Assembly (NCBI GenBank): GCA_944333375.1
Contig: CALVKX010000008.1
Span: 1-22,082 of the forward strand
Length of the DNA: 22,082 nt
Direction: 5' to 3'
Origin: an uncultured Eubacteriales bacterium
GTDB taxonomy: Bacteria; Bacillota_A; Clostridia; Christensenellales; Aristaeellaceae
Positions within the stretch are counted from its first letter, which is position 1; each line of letters opens with the position of its first letter. The notes below the pieces were generated by a model. It did not search any database and was not told the origin of the DNA. It saw only the letters and a list, made by a program, of their open reading frames with translations. A program made the translations under genes and the position numbers. Shown piece after piece: positions 1 through 6,529 of the stretch.

Positions 1-11
1 ACCATCACAGC

Positions 12-40
12 AAAATCCGAACCCTCGCGGTTCGGATTTT
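12..40. terminator. Intrinsic terminator, bidirectional type
   Basis: A perfect 12-bp inverted repeat (12-23 with 29-40) has a 5-base loop, with an A-run on the left arm and a T-run on the right arm, so it could terminate in either direction. It probably ends a gene lying left of the window. Confidence 0.75.
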
Positions 41-88
41 GTCGTTCAAACAGGCGTTTCCCCTTTCGTGCCGCCTGAAAATATGGTC

Positions 89-124
89 CCGGCTTTTTGC
101 AGCGAACGAAAAGCCGGTTTTTTT
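89..124 (+). terminator. Intrinsic terminator or attenuator just upstream of the ECF sigma gene
   Basis: A 9-bp perfect stem (CCGGCTTTT at 89-97 with AAAAGCCGG at 109-117) and an 11-base loop are followed by seven T residues (118-124). It ends only 41 bases before the sigma factor start. It may be a second terminator of the upstream gene or a hairpin that transcripts of the sigma operon must read through. Confidence 0.7.
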
Positions 125-165
125 GCGTCTATATCAATGAGCTGGCAAGAAAGGGAGGGATGCCC

Positions 166-645
166 ATGATGGTCGAGGAGCTCATTGATCGGTATGGGGA
201 CGACATCCTGCGGCTTTGTATCGCCTATCTGGGGGATCGCGGGATGGCGGAGGATGCATTCCAGGAAACGTTTCTGAAGGCATGGCGCTCACGGGACGCC
301 TTTCGCGGCGAGAGCAGCGAAAAAACCTGGCTGTGCACCATCGCGGTCAACACCTGTCGGGACCAACTGCGCTCCCGCTGGTTTCGGATGTGGCGCAAAA
401 GCCAGCCAATCGAATCTTTGCTGAACCTGACCGCGCCGCAGAAAGCGGACGAGACACCGCTGCTGGAGGCCGTGTTTTCCCTGCCGGGGATATATCGGGA
501 GGTCATTTTGCTCTATTACGAGCAGGACATGAGCCTTAGGGAAATTGCGGATATGCTGCACTTGTCCGCAAACACCGTCTCCACGCGCCTGCGCCGCGCG
601 CGCAGGAGGCTGGAAAAAGCGCTGAAAGGAGAGATCGCACCATGA
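166..645 (+). CDS. ECF-family RNA polymerase sigma factor
   Basis: This is a 159-residue sigma-70 family protein of the extracytoplasmic function group, which directs RNA polymerase to a small stress or envelope regulon. Sigma region 2 is seen near the N-terminus (AEDAFQETFLKAW). Region 4 is seen at the C-terminus (LPGIYREVILLYY, then SLREIADMLHLSANTVSTRL, a helix-turn-helix). There is no region 1 or 3, as is usual for ECF factors. ATG codons occur at 160, 166 and 169; 166 was chosen because GGGAGG at 153-158 then lies 7 bases upstream. The reading frame is open back to a TTG at 97, but that part lies in a terminator hairpin. The stop overlaps the start of the next gene (ATGA), which indicates co-translation with its likely anti-sigma partner. 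No clear promoter was found, and ECF autoregulation could not be shown. Confidence 0.93.
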   Translation: MMVEELIDRYGDDILRLCIAYLGDRGMAEDAFQETFLKAWRSRDAFRGESSEKTWLCTIAVNTCRDQLRSRWFRMWRKSQPIESLLNLTAPQKADETPLLEAVFSLPGIYREVILLYYEQDMSLREIADMLHLSANTVSTRLRRARRRLEKALKGEIAP

Positions 646-1790
646 CAAAGGAAGCGTTTCGCGCCCACTATCGCGAGGAGATGGCCTGCGTGCGTGTCTC
701 TGCGCGGCTAAGGAGAGAAACCCTGGACCTCATTGCGGGAAGGGAGAGTTCGATTGTGAAACGAAAGCTTTCATTTGCAGCAGTGCTTGTGATTCTCCTG
801 CTGCTGTGCGCCGCCGCGCTGGCCGCGGCCACGCGCTTTGGCGTGCTGGATTTCACGGGGCGTTACGCCGGCGTCCATACGCCTGAGGACGCCCGGCAAT
901 ACCTGCAGACCGACGTCCTCCATCTGGAAAACGAGCTGGTGACGGCGGACGTGCGCGAGGTGTTCTACGACGGTCTTACCTCCCGCATGACGATTGACGT
1001 GAAGGCCAGAGACGAAGCGGTCATGTTGCTTGGCGAGGACATGACGATGGATGACAACTGGCAAAACATGCTGCGCATGGATCATGAATGGGACCCTGAC
1101 GACATTCGCACGGCGCGGGATGTGTTTATCCAGGGCGGCTATCGGTCCGCCTGGACGGTGGAGAGCCGGCTCGATGTCGTTGGGGAGCGGGACAAGGGCG
1201 GCGTCAGCGACTTTCATCTCAATGATGACGGCACGCTCACGCTCTATCAGGAGAGCTTTTTTGACGGCTCGGAGAAGCAGCGTGAAATAGAACTCGTCCT
1301 GTGCCTGATTCCCTTTGATGAAGAGCTTGAACAAAGGGACCTCGCGGACCGGGTCTGGCTCAGGGGAACGCTTTCGCTCACGGAAGCCGCCTATGACAAA
1401 CAGATTTACGAAAGCACAGGGACCTGCGAATATCCCAGCGTCGGCGTGAGGGTGGAGCAGCTGACAATCGAAGTCAGAGCGCAGGAAATCTATGCCTTCA
1501 TCGACTTTGCCGTGACGGACCCCGAGCGGTACGCCGTGGTCGGCGACGGCCTGTGGTTTGAGTTTGTCGATTCAAAGAGCACCGAGACGGCGCCCTGGGA
1601 CCAGCGCCTGCCGGGCGGGCTGCGCGGAGCGGGGAATATTGAGAAATTGGGCGAGAATCGCTTCCGACAGACAGAGACGCTCGGACGCGACGAACTATAC
1701 GCCGCCTACACCCTGCGCGCTTATGACGCCTGGGAAAAGACGCGTTTTGAGTCCTGCGAAATCGCCGTAGCGCCCGTGCCGGAGAGCTGA
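642..1790 (+). CDS. Membrane-anchored anti-sigma-like protein, partner of the ECF sigma factor
   Basis: This 382-residue protein has a short charged cytoplasmic part (about 1-42), one transmembrane helix (about 43-63, rich in L, V, I and A) and a large external domain of about 315 residues. This layout, with the ATGA overlap with an ECF sigma gene, is that of Firmicute anti-sigma factors of the DUF4179 type: the N-terminus holds the sigma factor and the outer domain senses a signal. The cytoplasmic part has no HxxxCxxC zinc motif, so it is not a ZAS-type anti-sigma factor. The external domain is acidic and looks beta-rich, but no ligand-binding motif was recognised. Function is inferred from gene order and topology more than from sequence similarity. 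It converges on the next gene with only 14 bases between the stops and no terminator hairpin there. Confidence 0.75.
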   Translation: MTKEAFRAHYREEMACVRVSARLRRETLDLIAGRESSIVKRKLSFAAVLVILLLLCAAALAAATRFGVLDFTGRYAGVHTPEDARQYLQTDVLHLENELVTADVREVFYDGLTSRMTIDVKARDEAVMLLGEDMTMDDNWQNMLRMDHEWDPDDIRTARDVFIQGGYRSAWTVESRLDVVGERDKGGVSDFHLNDDGTLTLYQESFFDGSEKQREIELVLCLIPFDEELEQRDLADRVWLRGTLSLTEAAYDKQIYESTGTCEYPSVGVRVEQLTIEVRAQEIYAFIDFAVTDPERYAVVGDGLWFEFVDSKSTETAPWDQRLPGGLRGAGNIEKLGENRFRQTETLGRDELYAAYTLRAYDAWEKTRFESCEIAVAPVPES

Positions 1791-1804
1791 AAAACGGGTC
1801 CCGC

Positions 1805-2629
1805 CTACAAAAGAATGTCCATGCCGTCATAAGCGAAGGAGACGGGATCGAGCGACCTTTCGAGCCTGCGGTAATGGGCATACGACTTGCCCCAGTACTC
1901 GTCGATATGGGTCACGACGATGCGTCCGATCGCGTAGCTGCATTTGATTTCCATGATTTCCTCCAAAGTGAACATATCCTGGCGGAACGGAGCGTCTCTG
2001 AGCAGCGACCCGTCCCTGAGGATTCCGTCATCGGAGACAAGCCCCACAATCAACACGTCCGCACCGGCGTAGAGGTCGTTGTGGACAAACGGCTTGACGT
2101 CACAACAAGCATAGATCGCCTTTTTGTCGCCTTCGGTCAGGACGTAAAAGGTCATGTTGCCGCGATGCGTTCGATTGTTGACCAGGTCGATTTCAATGCG
2201 GCCGATTTTGAGATGATTGGTCCTGTGGATGGAGATGCAATGGAGAACCTCCTCATAATAGCGCAGACCGTCTCCGTTCCAGGCGTTGATATCGTCCACG
2301 ACCTCCGGCAGGGCGATAAACGATATGGGAGAGCCCCGGTCTGCAATGCAGTCATAGCCAAGGGGCTCCACGATGCGCATGCCCCTGGTATGATCCGGGT
2401 CCTTGTGGGAGAGGGAGAGGTATCTGATTTCCGAAATGCCCTGCCTGTCACAGGCCACGCCGATGTCCTCCGGCGTGTCGATGAGCATTTTGATGTCGTC
2501 GATGTACAGGCTCGGCCCCAGCCGCTGATAGCGCCCCCTCCGGCGCCGGGCCTCCTGACAGATGGGACAGCTGCAAAAGGAATTGGGGATCTGGAACATG
2601 CCCCCGCTTCCCACGATTTTCAGCTTCAT
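1805..2629 (-). CDS. Metallo-beta-lactamase-fold hydrolase, PhnP/PqqB-like
   Basis: This 274-residue protein matches the MBL superfamily branch that includes PhnP and PqqB. A CxCxxC cluster (C19, C21, C24) near the N-terminus resembles the structural zinc site of that branch. The main metal motif reads H75-K-D77-P-D79-H80, so the second histidine of the usual HxHxDH is replaced by aspartate. Further candidate ligands are the His in NNRTHRG, the Asp in ACCDVKP and the His in VVTHIDEYWG. Cytoplasmic location is expected because there is no signal peptide or membrane segment. The substrate is unknown: PhnP relatives cleave cyclic phosphodiesters, but this cannot be transferred given the altered motif. 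It starts 3 bases after the TetR gene stops, so the two form one transcription unit and this is the probable regulated target. Confidence 0.85.
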   Translation of the reverse strand: MKLKIVGSGGMFQIPNSFCSCPICQEARRRRGRYQRLGPSLYIDDIKMLIDTPEDIGVACDRQGISEIRYLSLSHKDPDHTRGMRIVEPLGYDCIADRGSPISFIALPEVVDDINAWNGDGLRYYEEVLHCISIHRTNHLKIGRIEIDLVNNRTHRGNMTFYVLTEGDKKAIYACCDVKPFVHNDLYAGADVLIVGLVSDDGILRDGSLLRDAPFRQDMFTLEEIMEIKCSYAIGRIVVTHIDEYWGKSYAHYRRLERSLDPVSFAYDGMDILL

Positions 2630-2632
2630 CCG

Positions 2633-3217
2633 CTATTCCTCCTTCAAGAGCAGCCTTTGGATATGGCCGATGATCCGCTCCGGGGTTTCGCTCCCCACCG
2701 GCAGCACGGGCGAGAGCATCCGAACCCCCTGGTAGGAAAAAAGAAGGATGTCGATGACCTCCCCGGCATCGATGTCCCGAAACTCTCCGCGCCTGACCCC
2801 GTAGGCGATAAAATCGCTCCACATGGCCCTGGAATCAAGGTACTGCCGGTAAAGCGCGTTTTCCCCGCCGCCGGGGCGCCGTTGGCGATAGAATTCCAGG
2901 ATCGCCAGGCTTAGGGCGCCGGAGCCGTCGAGCATTTCATTTCGGTAGCGCTCCAGAATCCCGCTGAGGATGTCGCGGGCCGCAATTCCGCCGCGCATCT
3001 TTTCGGAAAACTCCTGCCGCTGCGCATCCAGCATAAGCTCCAGAATCTCCGAAAAAATCTGCCTCGTGCTCTCATAATGCCTGTACAGGCCGCCCCTGCT
3101 CAGGCCGGTTGCCAGGCAGATGTCTTTCATGGTGACGCTGTCAAACCCCTTTTGTGAAAACAGGAGCAGGGCCTTCTCCCGAATCAACGCCCTTGTCTCC
3201 TCACCCTTTTTGCCCAT
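2633..3217 (-). CDS. TetR-family transcriptional regulator
   Basis: This 194-residue regulator has a typical N-terminal TetR DNA-binding domain: the helix-turn-helix lies at about residues 28-47 (VTMKDICLATGLSRGGLYRHY), followed by an all-helical C-terminal ligand and dimerisation domain. The ATG at 3217 was preferred over an in-frame TTG at 3232 because AAGGTGG lies 5 bases upstream of it. The promoter and an overlapping perfect palindrome immediately upstream (3236-3284) argue for autorepression. The MBL-fold gene follows 3 bases after its stop. The inducer is unknown; the C-terminal domain gave no recognisable ligand motif. Confidence 0.93.
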   Translation of the reverse strand: MGKKGEETRALIREKALLLFSQKGFDSVTMKDICLATGLSRGGLYRHYESTRQIFSEILELMLDAQRQEFSEKMRGGIAARDILSGILERYRNEMLDGSGALSLAILEFYRQRRPGGGENALYRQYLDSRAMWSDFIAYGVRRGEFRDIDAGEVIDILLFSYQGVRMLSPVLPVGSETPERIIGHIQRLLLKEE

Positions 3218-3235
3218 CCGATCCACCTTCAAAAC

Positions 3236-3251
3236 GCGACATTTATGTCGC
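3236..3251. promoter_or_regulatory. Probable TetR operator
   Basis: GCGACATTTATGTCGC has perfect 7-bp arms with a 2-bp centre. It sits directly downstream of the -10 box of the TetR promoter, over the expected transcription start. Arms of the GACAT/ATGTC kind are common in TetR-family operators; binding by this TetR is inferred. Confidence 0.7.
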
Positions 3252-3255
3252 TTTT

Positions 3256-3284
3256 ATGATAATGAGATAAAGGCGATCTGTCAA
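3256..3284 (-). promoter_or_regulatory. SigA-type promoter of the TetR-MBL unit
   Basis: Read on the minus strand, a perfect TTGACA (3284-3279), a 17-base spacer and TATCAT (3261-3256) form a strong housekeeping promoter. The predicted start falls inside the adjacent palindrome. Confidence 0.8.
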
Positions 3285-3518
3285 GCCCCGAGAAAAAAGC
3301 AACGCCTTCCTGACGTTTTCGGACAGGAGGGCGCAGCTTGTCTAAAAAGTCCGCCTGTAGTGGGCCTTTCCGACAGGTTTACGCCGGCCGCCTACCCCGC
3401 CTGTGACTCCGCCGGGCGGTGGCGGATGAAAAAAACCCAGATTGCTGCCAAAGTACGGGGTGCAGGGGGATCATCAGTTGCTCCATCATTCGAACTTCCC
3501 TGACGGTCGTGCTCATGG

Positions 3519-3597
3519 TTTCGCTGCCCCGCCTGCGGGTCGCGTTGACTCCTTCGGGGGGAAAGTGCCCACAGGGCACACGCTTCCCTCCGGTGCC
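3519..3597. repeat. Intergenic hairpin repeat, copy A
   Basis: This 79-bp unit aligns with copy B at 3693-3769 at roughly 78% identity by hand, with two single-base gaps. It contains the hairpin GTGCCC-ACA-GGGCAC (3565-3579). The gaps shift the reading frame between copies, which speaks against a conserved protein. Confidence 0.7.
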
Positions 3598-3616
3598 ACA
3601 GGGGTGACGCTTCCCT
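3571..3616. repeat. 19-bp imperfect tandem duplication
   Basis: ACAGGGCACACGCTTCCCT (3571-3589) recurs as ACAGGGGTGACGCTTCCCT (3598-3616), with 16 of 19 bases identical and a 27-base period. It overlaps the end of repeat copy A. Confidence 0.6.
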
Positions 3617-3663
3617 GCGCGCCTGCCGGGGTTTGAGGCAGAGTCCCGGTCGCTCAATCGTCA

Positions 3664-3688
3664 CGGCGGGCGCTGGCCGCGCCCGCCG
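3664..3688. other. GC-rich hairpin between the two repeat copies
   Basis: CGGCGGGCGC (3664-3673) pairs perfectly with GCGCCCGCCG (3679-3688) around a 5-base loop. No T-run follows, so it is not a standard intrinsic terminator. It may be part of the larger repeat element. Confidence 0.55.
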
Positions 3689-3692
3689 CTCG

Positions 3693-3769
3693 TTTCGCTC
3701 CCCACCTTCGGGTCGCTTTGCCACCTTCGGTGACAACAGCCCATAGGGCTGGCGCTTTCCTCTGGTACC
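3693..3769. repeat. Intergenic hairpin repeat, copy B
   Basis: This 77-bp unit is in the same orientation as copy A, about 95 bases after it. The central hairpin is kept as CAGCCC-ATA-GGGCTG (3737-3751). Compared with copy A, the two outer base pairs differ on both sides in a compensating way. Confidence 0.7.
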
Positions 3770-3848
3770 CAAAGCCTTATTCCGCAGCATTTTCCCTGAG
3801 CGTTGCGAGCGCCCGAAGGGCGCAGGAAACACGGCTTTCTCCCCAATA

Positions 3849-3880
3849 GGGGCTTTTCAACGGTCTGAAGCCCCATTTTT
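3849..3880. terminator. Terminator-like hairpin downstream of the carboxypeptidase gene
   Basis: GGGGCTT (3849-3855) pairs with AAGCCCC (3868-3874), followed on the plus strand by ATTTTT. On the minus strand, in the sense of the carboxypeptidase gene that stops at 3890, the hairpin lies 15 bases after the stop but lacks a following T-run. It fits best as a plus-strand terminator, or a weak shared one. Confidence 0.4.
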
Positions 3881-3889
3881 GAGCCTTTT

Positions 3890-5245
3890 TTATGGGCTTA
3901 GAAAAGCGAAGCCGTATGCGAACAGGCGCTTGAGGTCCGTCCAGGCGCGGTTGCGCGTAGGCGCGTCCAGCACCACGGCGATGAGCGTATGCTCGTCCTT
4001 CTGTGCCGCGCCCACATAGCAAAAGCCCGCATGCGACGTGTACCCGCTCTTGACCCCCGCCGCGCCTTCGATATAGAAGGGCGAATCGGGTTTGAAAATC
4101 TCATAGGCGTTTTGGATGAGCAGCTCGTCCCGCTTGGAGGTGGCGGGCAGGACATAGCTCAGGCAGGTGACGATCTCGCAGAACACCGGGTCCGTCAGCC
4201 CCTGCCGCGTAAGGATGGCCAGGTCGCGCGCGGTGGAGTAGTGCTCCGGGTCGTGGTAGCCGTGCGGATTGACGAAATGGGTGCCGGTCATTCCAAGCTC
4301 CCGCGCGTGCTCGTTCATGCGGTCCACAAAGGCGCTTACGCTGCTCGCGCACAGCTCGGCCACGGCGTTGGCCGCGTCGTTGCCCGAGCGGATGATGAGC
4401 CCGTAGAGCAGGTCCCGCATGGACATCTGTTCGCCCTCGTAGACGGGCACCAGCGAGCTGTCCTTGGGCACATCCGCCGCGCTGGCGGGAATGGTGACGG
4501 TTTCATCAAGACCGCCGTATTCCAGCGCCACAAGCAGCGTCATGATCTTGGTGGTGCTTGCGGGGTAGCGCTGCGCATCCGCCTCATATGCAAACAGCAC
4601 ATTGCCCGTAGGGGCGTCCATGAGGATGCAGGACTGGCTGTAGAGATCGTCTTCCGAAAGCGCCAGCGGCGTGCTCTCATCAAAATAGATGGGCGCCTCA
4701 AAGCCGTACACGCTCAGGTCGCTCATCAGCAGCTCGACCAGCCCGGGCGTGGCGACCCCGTCCAGGGCCATGCCGGGCACGCCAAGCTGCGTCATGCGCT
4801 GCTCAAAGAGCCGCACGGCGGCCTCCGTGTTCGCGCCGTAGACGCCGTCGGCATCGTCCACCAGGAGCTTGAGATCGATCAGCCTGTTTTGAAGCTGGCG
4901 CACGCGGTCCCCCCGGCTGCCAAGCCGCAGGGTGCGCAGGGAGGTCTCGGCCTGCGCGTCAAAGAGCAGGGAGAGCGTCTGCGCGTCGGCCTCCCCGGTC
5001 TGGGACACATCGTAGCCGGCAGCCTGCAAAAGGCGCTGCGCCTCCTCCACGCCGGCGGCGGTCTGTTTTCCGTAGATGCCGTCGGCCGCGCCGGCGGTCA
5101 GACCCAGGTCCAAAAGCCGCTGCTGAAGCTCCACCACCGCCTCGCCCGTGTCGCCCGAGGCGAGCGGGGTACGCGCCGTCTCCGCCGCGGCGCAGGCGCA
5201 GAGCGGAAGCAGCACGGCCAGCAACAGCGCAAGCAAGCGTTTCAT
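3890..5245 (-). CDS. D-alanyl-D-alanine carboxypeptidase (S11 family) with two peptidoglycan-binding domains
   Basis: This 451-residue secreted penicillin-binding protein is expected to remove the terminal D-Ala from peptidoglycan stem peptides outside the membrane. In order it has a signal peptide (about 1-20), two PG_binding_1 repeats (about 30-95 and 105-175, each with an LQxRL motif and a D-G-x-Y-G motif) and an S11 catalytic domain from about 195. The three active-site motifs are present: S230-T-T-K233, S287-G-N289 and K399-S-G401, a KSG variant of the common KTG. No C-terminal amphipathic anchor is evident, so wall attachment may depend on the N-terminal binding domains. GGAAGGAG lies 11 bases before the ATG. 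It is transcribed away from spoIID, with 120 bases between the starts; this context suggests, but does not prove, a role in the spore or engulfment wall. PASTTK followed by IMT is typical of the DacA/DacF group. Confidence 0.92.
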   Translation of the reverse strand: MKRLLALLLAVLLPLCACAAAETARTPLASGDTGEAVVELQQRLLDLGLTAGAADGIYGKQTAAGVEEAQRLLQAAGYDVSQTGEADAQTLSLLFDAQAETSLRTLRLGSRGDRVRQLQNRLIDLKLLVDDADGVYGANTEAAVRLFEQRMTQLGVPGMALDGVATPGLVELLMSDLSVYGFEAPIYFDESTPLALSEDDLYSQSCILMDAPTGNVLFAYEADAQRYPASTTKIMTLLVALEYGGLDETVTIPASAADVPKDSSLVPVYEGEQMSMRDLLYGLIIRSGNDAANAVAELCASSVSAFVDRMNEHARELGMTGTHFVNPHGYHDPEHYSTARDLAILTRQGLTDPVFCEIVTCLSYVLPATSKRDELLIQNAYEIFKPDSPFYIEGAAGVKSGYTSHAGFCYVGAAQKDEHTLIAVVLDAPTRNRAWTDLKRLFAYGFAFLSP

Positions 5246-5365
5246 CTTTCGTTGGACTCCTTCCCTTGCGGCATACCTTCAATAAATGATACGATTTTCC
5301 CTCCCCAAACCCTGCCGGTCATGGATCAAAAATTGCGCGCATATCCTGCGGCGGAGGGATGGAGT

Positions 5366-6478
5366 ATGAGGCACGGGTATCCGCCGGTATGGCTGTCGGC
5401 CGCGCTGCTGGCGCTGGCGCTGATGTGGAGGATGGTAGGCGCGCCGCTGACGGCGCAGCAGCTGGGCGACATGCACACGCCGCTATGGCAGGCGCGGGTG
5501 CTTTTGCCCACGCGCATCGAGCGGGTGCTGAGGCTGTGGCTGCCGGGAGCGCAGGCGGCGCAGGCGCAGACCATTCGGGAGGAGGCCATGGGCGAGGAGG
5601 GCCAGGCGCTGGACCGTTTGGCCAATGGCGAGGAGCAGCCCTTGCTCACCGTGTATCTGGCCCGGGAGGGACGCTTTGAGCAGATGGCGCTGGAGAGCTA
5701 TGTCTGCGGGGTGGTGGCGGCGGAGATGCCCGCCGCCTATCATCTGGAGGCGCTCAAGGCGCAGGCGGTGGCCGCCCGCACGCGCGCCCTGTGGCAGATG
5801 GAAAACGGCGGCTGCGCCCTGCACGAGGGGGCGGACATCTGCACGGACAGCGCGCATTGCCAGGGCTACGCCACGCCTGCGCAGTGCCGCGAAATTTGGG
5901 GAGCGGAATACACGGCCTATCGCGACCGTGTGGTGGAGGCGGTCGCTGCTACGAGGGACGAGCTGATTACCTACGCAGGCCAGCCGATCACTGTCATGTA
6001 CCATGCCATCAGCGGCGGGCGCACGGAGGACGCGCAGGCCGTGTTCTCGCAGGGCTTTCCGTACCTGGTCAGCGTGGAGAGCGGCGGCGAGGAAGGCGCG
6101 CGGGGGTTTCAGCAGGACACGCGGCTGACCTTTGAGGAAATTGCCGAAAAACTCAACGCCGCCCTGGACATGAAGCTCACGCCCCAGGAGGTGGCGCGGA
6201 CGCTGACGGTGGAGGGCTATACGGATTCCGGCCGCGTGGCTGCCATGCTCGTGGGCGGCAGGCGGGTGGAGGGCGCGGCGTTTCGTCAGGCGCTGGGGCT
6301 GCGCAGCACCTGGTTTACGCTGTCCATGGATGAACAGGCCGTGACCTTTCATCAGCAGGGCTACGGACATGGCGTGGGCATGAGTCAGGCGGGCGCCAAC
6401 AGCATGGCCGCGGACGGCGCGGACTACCGCTCGATCCTGATGCACTACTATCCCGGCGTCGCGATTGAAAAGCGCTGA
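5366..6478 (+). CDS. spoIID: Stage II sporulation protein D, engulfment lytic transglycosylase
   Basis: SpoIID cuts glycan strands during forespore engulfment, acting in the mother cell membrane with SpoIIM and SpoIIP. The 370-residue product has an N-terminal membrane anchor (about 8-28) and a SpoIID domain. The catalytic glutamate is in VAAEMP (E120). H153, C159, H164 and C165 form an H-x5-C-x4-H-C array matching the zinc site known in clostridial SpoIID. The conserved SGGRTED and the C-terminal YGHGVGMSQAGA are also present. The frame is open far upstream; the ATG at 5366 was chosen because GGAGGG at 5353-5358 lies 7 bases before it, whereas an ATG at 5321 has no such site. spoIIQ follows 51 bases later. 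SpoIID genes are normally SigE-controlled, but no convincing SigE promoter was seen in the 120-base divergent gap. Confidence 0.94.
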   Translation: MRHGYPPVWLSAALLALALMWRMVGAPLTAQQLGDMHTPLWQARVLLPTRIERVLRLWLPGAQAAQAQTIREEAMGEEGQALDRLANGEEQPLLTVYLAREGRFEQMALESYVCGVVAAEMPAAYHLEALKAQAVAARTRALWQMENGGCALHEGADICTDSAHCQGYATPAQCREIWGAEYTAYRDRVVEAVAATRDELITYAGQPITVMYHAISGGRTEDAQAVFSQGFPYLVSVESGGEEGARGFQQDTRLTFEEIAEKLNAALDMKLTPQEVARTLTVEGYTDSGRVAAMLVGGRRVEGAAFRQALGLRSTWFTLSMDEQAVTFHQQGYGHGVGMSQAGANSMAADGADYRSILMHYYPGVAIEKR

Positions 6479-6487
6479 ATCCGCATA

Positions 6488-6527
6488 GCATGCCTCCCCG
6501 CGGGCCAAGCTATGCCCGGAGGGATGC
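6488..6527 (+). promoter_or_regulatory. Hairpin that could mask the spoIIQ ribosome binding site
   Basis: GCATGCCTCC (6488-6497) pairs with GGAGGGATGC (6518-6527) at 9 of 10 positions. An inner GGGC/GCCC stem (6502-6505 with 6514-6517) can extend it. The right arm contains the GGAGGG site that serves the spoIIQ start at 6530. Confidence 0.45.
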
Positions 6528-6529
6528 GC

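Larger units (their letters stand above)
3285..3889. other. 605-bp stretch without a convincing gene
   Basis: This region between the TetR promoter and the end of the carboxypeptidase gene carries several short open frames, but none has a convincing ribosome binding site or a recognisable product. Its content is mainly hairpins and repeats: two ~78-bp repeat copies, a 19-bp tandem duplication, a 10-bp GC-rich hairpin (3664-3688), a 6-bp hairpin (3809-3823) and a terminator-like hairpin (3849-3880). Its composition suggests a dispersed intergenic repeat. Confidence 0.6.

Noticed and set aside
49..69. Possible ECF-type promoter (AAC ... CGT) upstream of the sigma gene
   Set aside because: The spacer is only 15 bases and the -10 match is partial, and an intrinsic terminator lies between it and the gene.
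97..165. N-terminal extension of the ECF sigma factor from a TTG codon
   Set aside because: It lies within the terminator hairpin, and the ribosome binding site fits the ATG at 166.
3379..3876. Several overlapping minus-strand frames in the repeat region
   Set aside because: They are arginine- and proline-rich products of repeat sequence, the repeat copies are out of frame with each other, and no good ribosome binding site was seen.
5183..5245. Lipoprotein signal in the carboxypeptidase (LPLC)
   Set aside because: The residue before the cysteine is leucine, which does not fit a lipobox; a normal signal peptidase I site follows.
3989..5365. Long upstream extension of the spoIID frame
   Set aside because: It is the antisense of the carboxypeptidase gene; SpoIID begins at 5366 with a proper site.
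5246..5365. SigE or SigA promoters in the divergent gap between the carboxypeptidase and spoIID
   Set aside because: CATATCCT near 5339 is a partial SigE -10 match but has no suitable -35 element; nothing convincing was found on either strand.
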